64,000 nucleotides of DNA from Arthrobacter zhaoxinii (GTDB taxonomy: Bacteria > Actinomycetota > Actinomycetes > Actinomycetales > Micrococcaceae): assembly GCF_025244925.1 (NCBI RefSeq), contig NZ_CP104275.1:930001-994000 (forward strand). Reading direction: 5' to 3'. Positions 20,983 to 29,231 of this stretch are shown one piece after another. Position numbers and translations under genes: made by a program. The first letter of the stretch is position 1. Every line of letters starts with the position of its first letter. The notes beneath the pieces were generated by a model. The model worked only from the letters and a program-made list of their open reading frames with translations. It did no database searches and was not told the DNA's origin.

Positions 20983-22625
20983 GCAGGAAAACAACGGGCA
21001 GCGAACCGGGGGAGGCGCAGCACGGGTCCGAGCCGGCGACTGCTCCTGCCGGCACGGCCGCAGCCCGCCGGGCGAAAACCGGCGGGGTACGGACCGCCGG
21101 GCGCTGGGCCGGGGGCATCCTGCTCCTGGCGAGCACAGGAGCCCTGGTGGCGGGCACCACGATCGTGGGCACCGGAACGTCCGGCGGCGCCGTCGACGTC
21201 CCCTACGCAGAGGTGCCCGCCGGGCCGCTGACCGGTGTCTGCCCGCAGCCGCCGCGCCTGCTCTCCGGAAACGTGGCCGGCACCGACGCCGAGTTCAGCG
21301 CCGAGTCAACCTCGGCCAAGTCCGTTGTGAGCGCCGTCGTCCTGGCCACTGCGGGAAACACGCCTCCGCCTGCCGAACTGTCGTCCGTCACGGACGGTTC
21401 CGTCCTGAAGGCCGTCGGCGGCGGTACGGACGTGCCGCTCGCCGGGGCCCGGACCGCCGGCGTCGTGCGCGACCAGCCGGTGTCCGCGGCGTCGCTCCTG
21501 AGCGCGGAGCCTGCCGGTGACCTGCAGGTCACCGCCGGTGCCGCCATGACCTATACCGCTGCTGACGGCGACCTGGCCGGCGTAACCGCGGCCAACTGCC
21601 AGGCGCCGGCCAATGACCTGTGGCTGGTCGGAGCCCGCACCAATGTCGGTGCCACAGCGGTGCTGCAGTTGACCAACCCGTCACAGACCGCGGCCGACGT
21701 CGACCTGGAACTTTACGGCGCGTCCGGCCCCGTGGAAGGCCCGGGCAGCAGGGGCATCGCCGTGGCGCCGGGTGAAACCAGATCCGTGGTCCTGGCCGGC
21801 CTGGCAGCCAACCAGGAATCCCTGGCCGTGCGGGTGCGCAGTTCCGGCGGGCCGGTGGCAGCAGTGATTTCGCAGAACCAGCTGCGCGGGCTGACGCCCG
21901 GCGGCGTGGAACTGATCCAGCCCACCGCAGCGCCGGGCCCGGCCCAGGTTGTCAGCGGGGTCAGCATCCAGGACCCGGAGGCAACGCGCACGCTGGCGAA
22001 GAAGGAAGGGTATGCCTCGGTCACCCCGTCGCTGCAGATAGCCGTTCCGGGAGCCACTGACGCCGTGGTGAATGTCCGTGTCTTCGGCAGCAAGGGCGAA
22101 GCCGTCCTGGAAGGCGGGGGAAGCTACAACGCGGCGGCGGGAACGGTGACCCGCCTGCCGCTGGATACGCTGCCGGAAGGTACCTACACGCTGGATATTT
22201 CAGCCGACGTCGCCGTCGCCGCCGCAGCGGTGTTCAGCCGCGGCTCCGACGCCAAGGCCGGGACCGACCTCGCCGTCGCCCCTGCGGGCGAACGGCTGGG
22301 CAGCGAGCACCTCGCGGTACTGCCGTCGGCAGACACCACGTTGTCCTTTACGGCGCCGGGCGGGCCCGCCGAGGTGCGCCTCGCCGCAGTGTCGGCCGAC
22401 GGCGCCCTCCTGGCGGAGAAGACAGTGCCGCTGGTCGCCGGCACCACCACTGCCGTCCGGCCGGGCGACCTGGGCGGTTCCGCTGCCGCGGTCCTGGTCA
22501 GTGCCACCGGATCCCCGGTCCACGGGGCGCAGGTCATCACCGCGGGAGACAACGGGATCAGCGTTATGGTCCTGCCTCGAGGCACCGTGGGCGGCAGCCG
22601 CGTGCAGGTGGGTGTGGGCTACTAG
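20979..22625 (+). CDS. DUF5719 family envelope protein
   Basis: 548 residues. A basic N-terminus and one membrane segment (about 45-65) are followed by a large secreted part rich in Ala, Gly, Val and Thr with repeated beta-type segments. This fits DUF5719, an actinobacterial family found after this type of glycosyltransferase. Function is unknown; partnership with the glycosyltransferase is inferred from the 4-bp ATGA overlap. The stop is only 3 bp from the convergent metallopeptidase gene. Confidence 0.8.
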   Translation: MSRKTTGSEPGEAQHGSEPATAPAGTAAARRAKTGGVRTAGRWAGGILLLASTGALVAGTTIVGTGTSGGAVDVPYAEVPAGPLTGVCPQPPRLLSGNVAGTDAEFSAESTSAKSVVSAVVLATAGNTPPPAELSSVTDGSVLKAVGGGTDVPLAGARTAGVVRDQPVSAASLLSAEPAGDLQVTAGAAMTYTAADGDLAGVTAANCQAPANDLWLVGARTNVGATAVLQLTNPSQTAADVDLELYGASGPVEGPGSRGIAVAPGETRSVVLAGLAANQESLAVRVRSSGGPVAAVISQNQLRGLTPGGVELIQPTAAPGPAQVVSGVSIQDPEATRTLAKKEGYASVTPSLQIAVPGATDAVVNVRVFGSKGEAVLEGGGSYNAAAGTVTRLPLDTLPEGTYTLDISADVAVAAAAVFSRGSDAKAGTDLAVAPAGERLGSEHLAVLPSADTTLSFTAPGGPAEVRLAAVSADGALLAEKTVPLVAGTTTAVRPGDLGGSAAAVLVSATGSPVHGAQVITAGDNGISVMVLPRGTVGGSRVQVGVGY

Positions 22626-22628
22626 CCC

Positions 22629-23141
22629 CTACAGCGGCCGGAACCGGCCGTAGGCGGGATCCACGGTTTCCGGATCCATGCCCATCAGCACGGCCAGCTG
22701 CTCCACGATGACGTCGTGCACCAGTTCACTGACGGGCACCAGTCCGCGGGCAGCGGTTTCGACAGCGTGCCGGTAGATGGTGATGACAGCCGGCCGGTTC
22801 GGAACGGACGCCGTGCCGGCGCCCAGTGGAATGGGCCCCCCGGAGCGGGCCAACTCCTCGAGCCCCGGAGGAATCTCCTCCACCACAAACTGGTAGGTCT
22901 GGATCCTCTCGCCCCAGAGCCGTTCCAGCCGCTGGGCGGATTCGAGGACCCACTCGTCGAACCGTTCGGCGCGCGTGCGGGCACCGGCCAGGTGCGGCGG
23001 GATGACGTCCCCGCGCAGGCCGCGGCCGTGCCGGTTGCGCCGGCGCTGCCGGAAGGACCGGGCCGGCACACCGGGGGAGGAGGCGGCTGCGGCACTCGAT
23101 TCATCGTCGAGGCGCACCCGGAACGAGGATCCCTGAGACAT
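22629..23141 (-). CDS. Zincin-like metallopeptidase family protein with altered motif
   Basis: 170 residues. Basic N-terminus, then the conserved IPPHLAGARTRAERFDEWV and VITIYRHAVE segments of the DUF1025-like family next to DUF3499. Where zincins carry HExxH, this protein has HDVIVEQ (about residues 142-148), so the usual catalytic Glu and second zinc His are missing. Peptidase activity is therefore doubtful. The ATG lies 6 nt after TAGAGT without a Shine-Dalgarno. Divergent from DUF3499. Confidence 0.8.
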   Translation of the reverse strand: MSQGSSFRVRLDDESSAAAASSPGVPARSFRQRRRNRHGRGLRGDVIPPHLAGARTRAERFDEWVLESAQRLERLWGERIQTYQFVVEEIPPGLEELARSGGPIPLGAGTASVPNRPAVITIYRHAVETAARGLVPVSELVHDVIVEQLAVLMGMDPETVDPAYGRFRPL

Positions 23142-23147
23142 GTAAGA

Positions 23148-23153
23148 ACTCTA
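23148..23153 (-). promoter_or_regulatory. Candidate -10 element, metallopeptidase-like gene
   Basis: TAGAGT on the minus strand, 6 nt before ATG 23141. Confidence 0.4.
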
Positions 23154-23285
23154 ACCGCTGGCCCCGGCTCCGGGGACCCCTTTTTCCAACCGTCGGCGGC
23201 TTTTCCAACCACTGGCGGCGGAGCAGCCGCGCGCACGCCGGCAGCGGTTCCGGCGCGCCTGCACGGGAGCCTGCAGACAAACGGG

Positions 23286-23291
23286 TAAAGT
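23286..23291 (+). promoter_or_regulatory. Candidate -10 element, DUF3499 gene
   Basis: TAAAGT, 8 nt before GTG 23300. Confidence 0.35.
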
Positions 23292-23299
23292 GAATCTCC

Positions 23300-23689
23300 G
23301 TGGAATCCTTACGCCAGTGCTCCCGGTCAGCCTGCCGCCATCCGGCGGTCGCTACGCTGACCTATGTATATTCCGATTCCACCGCGGTGTTGGGCCCGTT
23401 GGCTACCTATGCCGAGCCGCACTGCTACGACTTGTGCGCGGAGCACTCCGCCCGGCTCACTGCACCGCTGGGATGGGAGCTGGTCCGCCTGAACCTTGAA
23501 GGCCGGCCCCGGACACCGGGCCGCGACGAGCTCTCCGCCCTGGTGGATGCAGTGCGCGAACAGGCCGCGAAGGCACCGGACGAGGACGGCCCGGAGCCTC
23601 AGCGCAACAGCAAACATGCCCTGGAGCGGCCGGCTGAAACCCCCGGGACCCGCAAGGCACACCTTAAAGTCCTGCGCGAGCAGAACTAA
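23300..23689 (+). CDS. DUF3499 family protein, probable zinc ribbon
   Basis: 129 residues. Two cysteine pairs, CSRSAC near residue 7 and HCYDLC near residue 45, could form a zinc ribbon; the C-terminal half is charged and probably disordered. DUF3499 is a conserved actinobacterial family of unknown role located near whiB2. The GTG follows TAAAGT closely and has no ribosome site. Trm112 and ahcY follow on the same strand. Confidence 0.85.
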   Translation: MESLRQCSRSACRHPAVATLTYVYSDSTAVLGPLATYAEPHCYDLCAEHSARLTAPLGWELVRLNLEGRPRTPGRDELSALVDAVREQAAKAPDEDGPEPQRNSKHALERPAETPGTRKAHLKVLREQN

Positions 23690-23779
23690 GCAGCCCTCCC
23701 CGGGCGGTGTCCAGGCGTTAGGCTTGGCTGTGATGTGCCGCTCACCGCGGCACCCGATTTTCAAGGAAGTGCTGTATCA

Positions 23780-23965
23780 ATGGCCAGACTGACAGCCGGA
23801 CTCCTCGCCGTCCTGCGTTGCCCCGTCACCGGATCCGCCCTCGTCGAGGACGGTGACGATCTCGTGTCGTCCGTTCCCGGCCCGGACGGAACGCCGGTCC
23901 GGTACCGCCTGGAGGAAGGAATTCCGGTTCTGCTGAAGGCCGCCGAACCTCGGCAGGTGGGCTAA
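23780..23965 (+). CDS. Trm112 family protein
   Basis: 61 residues. [15 protein letters not shown] near the N-terminus and [11 protein letters not shown] near the end are the Trm112/YcaR signature. Only one cysteine remains, so a zinc site is unlikely. Family members act as small partners or chaperones of methyltransferases and other enzymes. The ATG at 23780 has AAGGAAGTG upstream. The next gene, ahcY, recycles the product inhibitor of methyltransferases, but a functional link is only suggested by position (40 bp gap). Confidence 0.85.
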   Translation: MARLTAGLLAVLRCPVTGSALVEDGDDLVSSVPGPDGTPVRYRLEEGIPVLLKAAEPRQVG

Positions 23966-24005
23966 ACCCAGCCCGGTCCCGCCGCGAACCCGTGAGGATT
24001 CCAGC

Positions 24006-25490
24006 GTGAGCATTGACTTCAAAGTAGCCGACCTTTCCCTCGCCGAAGCCGGCCGTCACCAGATCCGCCTGGCTGAACACGAAATGCCCGGATTGATGGC
24101 GCTGAGGCGCGAGTACGGGCCAAGCCGGCCGCTCGCCGGCGCGCGGATCGCCGGATCCCTGCACATGACCGTGCAGACGGCCGTGCTGATCGAGACGCTG
24201 ACGGCTCTGGGCGCGGAAGTCCGCTGGGCGTCCTGCAACATCTTCTCCACCCAGGACGAGGCCGCCGCAGCGGTGGTCGTGGGCAGCGGAACCGTGGACG
24301 AGCCTGCCGGTGTCCCCGTTTTCGCCTGGAAGAACGAGTCGCTCGAGGATTACTGGTGGACCGCCGAGCAGATCCTGACCTGGCCCGAGGGCTCCGGCGG
24401 CCCGAACATGATCCTGGACGACGGCGGCGACGCCACCCTGCTGCTGCACAAAGGCGTGGAATTCGAAGCCGCCGGGTTTGTTCCGGAAAACCCGCAGGAC
24501 GACGACGAGGACTACTCCTACGAGTTCACCGTCATCCTCGACCGCCTCCGCCGCAGCCTGGCCGAACATCCCGGGAAGTGGAGCGCAATAGCCGCAGGCA
24601 TCCGCGGCGTCACGGAGGAAACCACCACCGGCGTCCTGCGCCTGTACCAGCTGGCAGCCGAAGGCAGGCTGCTTTTCCCCGCCATCAACGTCAATGATTC
24701 CGTCACCAAATCCAAGTTCGACAACAAGTACGGCATCCGCCATTCCCTTCCGGACGGCCTGAACCGGGCCACCGACACCCTGATCGGCGGCAAGGTGGCC
24801 GTGGTCTGCGGCTACGGCGACGTCGGCAAGGGCGCCGCGGAAGCACTCCGGGGGCAGGGCGCCCGGGTGATCGTGACGGAAATCGACCCGATCTGCGCGC
24901 TCCAGGCAGCGATGGACGGCTACCAGGTGGCGAAGCTGGAATCCGTGGTGCAGCAGGGCGACATCTTCATCACCACCACCGGCAACAAGGACATCATCAT
25001 GGCCCGGCACATGGCCGCGATGAAGCACCAGGCGATCGTTGGCAACGTCGGGCACTTCGACAACGAGATCGACATGGCCGGACTGGCCCGGGTTCCCGGT
25101 ATCCGGAAGGTCGAGATCAAGCCGCAGGTGCATGAATGGGTGTTCGATGAAGGCACCGACGCACAGCGCAGCATCATTGTGCTCTCCGAAGGACGCCTGC
25201 TGAACCTGGGCAACGCCACCGGGCACCCGTCCTTCGTGATGAGCAATTCCTTCGCGAACCAGACCATCGCGCAGATTGAACTCTTTACCAAGCATGGCCA
25301 GGCCAAGGCGGACGGCAGCCCGGAATACGCGAACCAGGTGTATGTGCTGCCCAAGGTGCTCGATGAGAAGGTGGCGCGCCTGCATCTGGCGGCCCTCGGC
25401 GTCGAACTGACCGAGCTGACCAAGGCCCAGGCGGACTACCTCGGCGTCGACGTTGCCGGGCCCTTCAAGCCGGAGCATTATCGGTACTGA
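24006..25490 (+). CDS. ahcY: Adenosylhomocysteinase
   Basis: 494 residues, the long bacterial form with the extra insertion also seen in mycobacterial Sah[14 protein letters not shown], the NAD-binding GYGDVGKG near residue 271, and the C-terminal [10 protein letters not shown] with KPEHYRY are diagnostic. It hydrolyses S-adenosylhomocysteine to adenosine and homocysteine, relieving inhibition of methyltransferases such as RsmA and RsmI also encoded here. GTG start with GAGGA seven bases upstream. Confidence 0.97.
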   Translation: MSIDFKVADLSLAEAGRHQIRLAEHEMPGLMALRREYGPSRPLAGARIAGSLHMTVQTAVLIETLTALGAEVRWASCNIFSTQDEAAAAVVVGSGTVDEPAGVPVFAWKNESLEDYWWTAEQILTWPEGSGGPNMILDDGGDATLLLHKGVEFEAAGFVPENPQDDDEDYSYEFTVILDRLRRSLAEHPGKWSAIAAGIRGVTEETTTGVLRLYQLAAEGRLLFPAINVNDSVTKSKFDNKYGIRHSLPDGLNRATDTLIGGKVAVVCGYGDVGKGAAEALRGQGARVIVTEIDPICALQAAMDGYQVAKLESVVQQGDIFITTTGNKDIIMARHMAAMKHQAIVGNVGHFDNEIDMAGLARVPGIRKVEIKPQVHEWVFDEGTDAQRSIIVLSEGRLLNLGNATGHPSFVMSNSFANQTIAQIELFTKHGQAKADGSPEYANQVYVLPKVLDEKVARLHLAALGVELTELTKAQADYLGVDVAGPFKPEHYRY

Positions 25491-25512
25491 ATGGATCCGG
25501 CAGGTCCGCTGC

Positions 25513-26313
25513 CTAGTCGCTGAACGGCATGCGGTGCAGCCGCTCGCCCAGCTCCCCGGACTGCTGCCGCTGGCGGTCCAGCCGGACATAGTCGCGGTCC
25601 CGGCGTTCGGCGACGACGGCCCGGAGGTAGGCCTCCGGGTGCGTGCCGGGCGGCGGCTGCGGGGATACATGGGCAGTGGTTTCCCCTGCAAGTTCGGCGG
25701 CAAGCACCGTCCTCGCCGAACCGGTCATCCGGTCACTCTGTGCCAGGAAGCGGGAGATGCGGCGGGCCAGCCCGTCCGGCAGGCGCCCCATGTCCGCGAG
25801 GTCCGCCCAGCCGGCAAGCTCGGGCGGTGCCTCCACCAGCTGCGGCAGGGGTGCAACCACGCGGTCCCGGAGGGCATAGGTGCCCGCCAGGAGGTCACCG
25901 AGGCGTTTGGACTTGCTGTTGAACAGAGCCACCATAAAGGCCAGCGAACCGGCCAGCATGTAGATTTCGAGAACCGCGGTGAATGACCGGATGATGGCGT
26001 GCCGGAACCGCACCGAACCGCCGTCGTCCCGGACTATCCGCAGCCCCATGGCCAGGCGGCCCAGTGACTTTCCGCGCGTCAGCGTTTCCACCGCGGCCGG
26101 GACCACCACAAACATCAGCACCACCAGGCTCAGCGACAGTGCCTGGGCCAGGGCAGGATCCGACGCCTCAACGGCCCTCGCGACCAGCAGCAACAGGCCG
26201 ACAAACACGAGGACCTGGACAACGACATCTATGAGGGCGCTGACCATCCGTGCGGCGAAGCCGGCCGGACGGAGTTCCAGGACCACTGCTTCGCCGGTAA
26301 CAATGCTGCTCAT
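25513..26313 (-). CDS. RDD family membrane protein
   Basis: 266 residues. GFAARMVSALIDVVVQ near residue 18 holds the conserved Arg-Asp positions, and RGKSLGRLAMGLRIVRDDG is the second RDD motif. About four membrane segments lie in the first 150 residues; the C-terminal 110 are soluble and unassigned. Function unknown, possibly transport or stress adaptation. GGAAGG precedes the ATG by six bases. Its start faces the SpoIIM gene with 54 bp between, a pairing common in actinobacteria. Confidence 0.88.
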   Translation of the reverse strand: MSSIVTGEAVVLELRPAGFAARMVSALIDVVVQVLVFVGLLLLVARAVEASDPALAQALSLSLVVLMFVVVPAAVETLTRGKSLGRLAMGLRIVRDDGGSVRFRHAIIRSFTAVLEIYMLAGSLAFMVALFNSKSKRLGDLLAGTYALRDRVVAPLPQLVEAPPELAGWADLADMGRLPDGLARRISRFLAQSDRMTGSARTVLAAELAGETTAHVSPQPPPGTHPEAYLRAVVAERRDRDYVRLDRQRQQSGELGERLHRMPFSD

Positions 26314-26355
26314 TTACGTCCTTCCGAGGTGATGGGCACCACTGTACCGACCCGT

Positions 26356-26361
26356 TAGGGT
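26356..26361 (+). promoter_or_regulatory. Candidate -10 element, SpoIIM-family gene
   Basis: TAGGGT, 6 nt before GTG 26368. Confidence 0.4.
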
Positions 26362-26367
26362 GTAACC

Positions 26368-27360
26368 GTGGACCTCGATGCCTTCACTGCCGTGCACAGC
26401 GATGACTGGAAACGCCTCGACGAGCTGGTTGCCCGCCGCCGTCTCGACGGCCCGGAAGCGGACGAACTGCTCCGGCTCTATCAACGCGCCTCCACCCATC
26501 TTTCCATCGTGCGGTCCGTGGCTCCCGAGGGGACAGTCTCCGCTTCCCTTTCGATGCGCCTGTCCCGGGCCCGGACCCGGCTCACCGGCAGCCGGTCCAA
26601 CTTCATGGAGGACCTGGCCAACTTCTTTGTCTATTCCCTGCCCGCCGCCTTCTACCGCGTACGGTGGCTCACCGCGGCGGTGGGTGCCGCGTTCATCCTG
26701 GTGGTGTGGCTGACCGGCTTCTGGGCGGTCAATACGCCGGGTGTGCTGGCCGCGGCAGGCTCCGATGAAGAGGTTCGCCGCTACGTGGAAGAAGACTTCG
26801 TCAACTACTACTCCGAAAACCCCGCTGCCTCGTTCTCCGGCATGGTCTGGACCAACAACGCCTGGATTGCCGTACAGGCGGTCGTCTTCGGGATCACCGG
26901 GGTGTGGGTGCCGTGGATGCTTTACCAGAACGCCGTGAATCTGGGCATAACCGCCGGGATGATGGCAGCACACGACCGCCTTGACGTTTTCTTCATCTAC
27001 ATCCTGCCGCACGGGTTTATGGAGCTGACATCCATTTTCATTGCCGCCGCGGCGGGGCTGCGGATTTTCTGGGCGTTCATTGCACCCGGACGGCGTACCC
27101 GGATGACCTCCGTAGCGCAGGAGGGACGCTCGCTCATGACGGTCGGCCTTGGCCTGGTCGTTGTCCTGTTCATTTCGGGGCTGGTCGAGGGCTTCGTCAC
27201 GCCCAGCCCGCTGCCGGCCTGGCTCCGGCTGGGCATCGGGTTCGCCGTGTTGGCGGCGTACTGGGCCTACACGCTGATCCTCGGCCGCAGGGCCTACCTC
27301 GCAGGGCACCGCGGTGACCTGTCGGCGCGCGACGCCGGGGTGGAGCTGCGTACTGCGTAG
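26368..27360 (+). CDS. Stage II sporulation protein M (SpoIIM/DUF95) family membrane protein
   Basis: 330 residues. A soluble N-terminal helical part (about 1-95) precedes about six membrane segments; NNAWIAVQAVVFGITG, YQNAVNLGITAGMM and LPHGFMELTSIFIAAAAGLR are the SpoIIM-family core. In non-sporulating actinobacteria this family occurs with RDD, MoxR and DUF58 genes and its role is unknown. Here RDD is its divergent neighbour, while MoxR-DUF58 lies 8 kb away. Confidence 0.87.
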   Translation: MDLDAFTAVHSDDWKRLDELVARRRLDGPEADELLRLYQRASTHLSIVRSVAPEGTVSASLSMRLSRARTRLTGSRSNFMEDLANFFVYSLPAAFYRVRWLTAAVGAAFILVVWLTGFWAVNTPGVLAAAGSDEEVRRYVEEDFVNYYSENPAASFSGMVWTNNAWIAVQAVVFGITGVWVPWMLYQNAVNLGITAGMMAAHDRLDVFFIYILPHGFMELTSIFIAAAAGLRIFWAFIAPGRRTRMTSVAQEGRSLMTVGLGLVVVLFISGLVEGFVTPSPLPAWLRLGIGFAVLAAYWAYTLILGRRAYLAGHRGDLSARDAGVELRTA

Positions 27361-27460
27361 CCCGGCTGCGCGGGGTGGCGTACACCCGACCCGGTGCTGT
27401 CCCGGTAGGGTCGAATGTAAGACCAGCTCAGAGCAGTAAAGGGAAGTGAAAGAGGAAGCA

Positions 27461-29158
27461 GTGGCTAGCCAGGACGAAACCCCCACGCATCGATCGACGG
27501 CCGGAGGGGAACCGCCCAACGGGACCGAGGCTTCAGCGCCGACGCCGGAAGGTGCCCCCGCCGCACACGGCTCCTCCGCGGCCGGCTCACCGGAACCGGC
27601 AGGACCGGACGAGCACGCGGACTGGGACGCCGAATTCAACGGCTCCACCGGTCCCGGCCGGACCGAAGCGGAGGCAGCAGCGGACGAAGCGGGCGACGCT
27701 CCCGAAGCCGTGGAAGAGCCCGCCGAAGACAGCAACCCGGAGGACCACCCCGCGGACCCCGCGTCTCCGGCCCTGCCCGAATCCACGTCCGAACACCTTG
27801 GCACCGATGCTACTGCCGGCGCAGCCGGAACCGTCCCGGGCGGACACCCGTCGGTCGCCCAGCGCAGCCAGCTGCCCATGCGCCCTGCCAGCACCATGCC
27901 CGACCTGAGCGGCTATGCCTCCGCCGCGGAGGACCGTGACAACGCCGAGGACCGTGTTAACGCGGAGGACCGCGTCAACGCGGAGGACGGTGACAACGCG
28001 GAGGACGGCGGCAACGACGCCGGGACCGCAGACCGTCGCGTGCCGGCCGAGGCGCCCGCGGCCACCGCCGTCAGTGCTTCCCCCGCGGACGCGTCCGCCG
28101 CAGAACGGCCGCATGCGGTTCCTGCCGGAGCCCATGAAGCCGGCCGGAACGAATCCGAGACGGACTCCGATGCGGATTCCGACGCGCCGCAGGACGGGGA
28201 CACGGAAACAGTCCGCACCGCCCACGACGACGACCCTTCGGCGGCGTCTGAGCCCGCCGAGTCCACCCGCACCGCCGTCACGCCGGTCGTCAGCGGCTCC
28301 AGCAGGAGCGAGCATGACGCCGCCGCCGACGCCGAGGGCACCGGGAACGACATGGATTCCGACGCCGACCCGGCACTGTCGTCGGCCGAAGCTGAGCGGC
28401 GTGCCCGGGAACGGGAAAAGGCCGCGGCCGGAAAACCCGTCCTGGCGCGTGTCCTCCAGGTCATGATTGCCGTGTTCTTCCCGGTGATGGTGCTGGCCGC
28501 GGCCATCCGCGCCGTCGCGACGCCGTTGTTCCTCTGGGCCGAGTACCACCGTCCCGGATTCCCGGCAGACAGTTACGGCTTTTCCACTGATGACCGGATG
28601 ACCTACGGCTCCTATGCCATGGACTACCTGCTGAACTGGAGCGGCTCGCGCTATCTGGGGGATCTGGTCGGAGACGGCGGGGAACCTCTGTACCTGGACA
28701 GCGAGGTCAGCCACATGGCAGACGTCAAGACGGTGCTGACAGTAGCCTTCGTCGCTGCCACCGTGATGGCAGTCCTGAGCCTTTTCGCCGCACTGTATCT
28801 GGCCCGCCGCAGCCCGGGCGGCATCCGCCGTTCCCTGTTCTCCGGTGCCGTGCTCACGCTGGTGCTGGTGGCTGCCCTGGTGGTCCTCGCAGTCCTGGGC
28901 TGGGAGCAGTTCTTCACCCAGGTGCACACGATCTTCTTCGCCAACGGCAACTGGACCTTCCGCCTGGACGACACACTGATCCGGCTCTTCCCGGCCCAGT
29001 TCTGGATGGATGCCGGGATCACCATCGCTGCGCTGGTGCTGCTGACCTGCGCCGTCGTGCTCGTCTGCTGCTGGCCCACCCGGGCGCGCCGGGAACGCGT
29101 GCGGCAGGCGCGGGAAGATGCCCGCCGCCGTTACGCAGAGTCCCTCGAGGCACTCTAG
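27461..29158 (+). CDS. TIGR01906 (DUF1461) membrane protein with long acidic N-terminus
   Basis: 565 residues. The C-terminal 240 residues carry four membrane helices and the family motifs FFPVMVLAAAIRAVATPLF and YHRPGFPADSYGFSTDDR. The N-terminal 320 residues are low-complexity, rich in Ala, Glu, Asp, Pro and Ser, with five tandem hexapeptides. The start GTG 27461 has AGAGG upstream; GTG 27446 is also in frame but crowded against its AAGGGA. Function unknown. A bidirectional terminator follows. Confidence 0.78.
   Translation: MASQDETPTHRSTAGGEPPNGTEASAPTPEGAPAAHGSSAAGSPEPAGPDEHADWDAEFNGSTGPGRTEAEAAADEAGDAPEAVEEPAEDSNPEDHPADPASPALPESTSEHLGTDATAGAAGTVPGGHPSVAQRSQLPMRPASTMPDLSGYASAAEDRDNAEDRVNAEDRVNAEDGDNAEDGGNDAGTADRRVPAEAPAATAVSASPADASAAERPHAVPAGAHEAGRNESETDSDADSDAPQDGDTETVRTAHDDDPSAASEPAESTRTAVTPVVSGSSRSEHDAAADAEGTGNDMDSDADPALSSAEAERRAREREKAAAGKPVLARVLQVMIAVFFPVMVLAAAIRAVATPLFLWAEYHRPGFPADSYGFSTDDRMTYGSYAMDYLLNWSGSRYLGDLVGDGGEPLYLDSEVSHMADVKTVLTVAFVAATVMAVLSLFAALYLARRSPGGIRRSLFSGAVLTLVLVAALVVLAVLGWEQFFTQVHTIFFANGNWTFRLDDTLIRLFPAQFWMDAGITIAALVLLTCAVVLVCCWPTRARRERVRQAREDARRRYAESLEAL
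27926..28015 (+). repeat. Five tandem 18-bp coding repeats
   Basis: Five in-frame units beginning GCGGAGGAC or GCCGAGGAC and ending AAC, each encoding A-E-D-x-x-N. Third positions vary between units, so the peptide is better conserved than the DNA. Confidence 0.85.
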
Positions 29159-29177
29159 GCCCCGACCGCAGGTCAGA

Positions 29178-29225
29178 GACGCAAAAATCCCCCGTACCGG
29201 AATCGGTACGGGGGATTTTTGCGTC
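29178..29225. terminator. Bidirectional intrinsic terminator
   Basis: Perfect 22-bp stem (29178-29199 with 29204-29225) and 4-nt loop, with AAAAA/TTTTT inside the arms. It lies between the convergent TIGR01906 and acyl-CoA ligase genes and can serve both. Confidence 0.9.
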
Positions 29226-29231
29226 CGGGGA

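Noticed and set aside
27926..28015. CRISPR-like or minisatellite repeat
   Set aside because: Units are contiguous, in coding frame, 18 bp and without spacers; they encode an imperfect peptide repeat.
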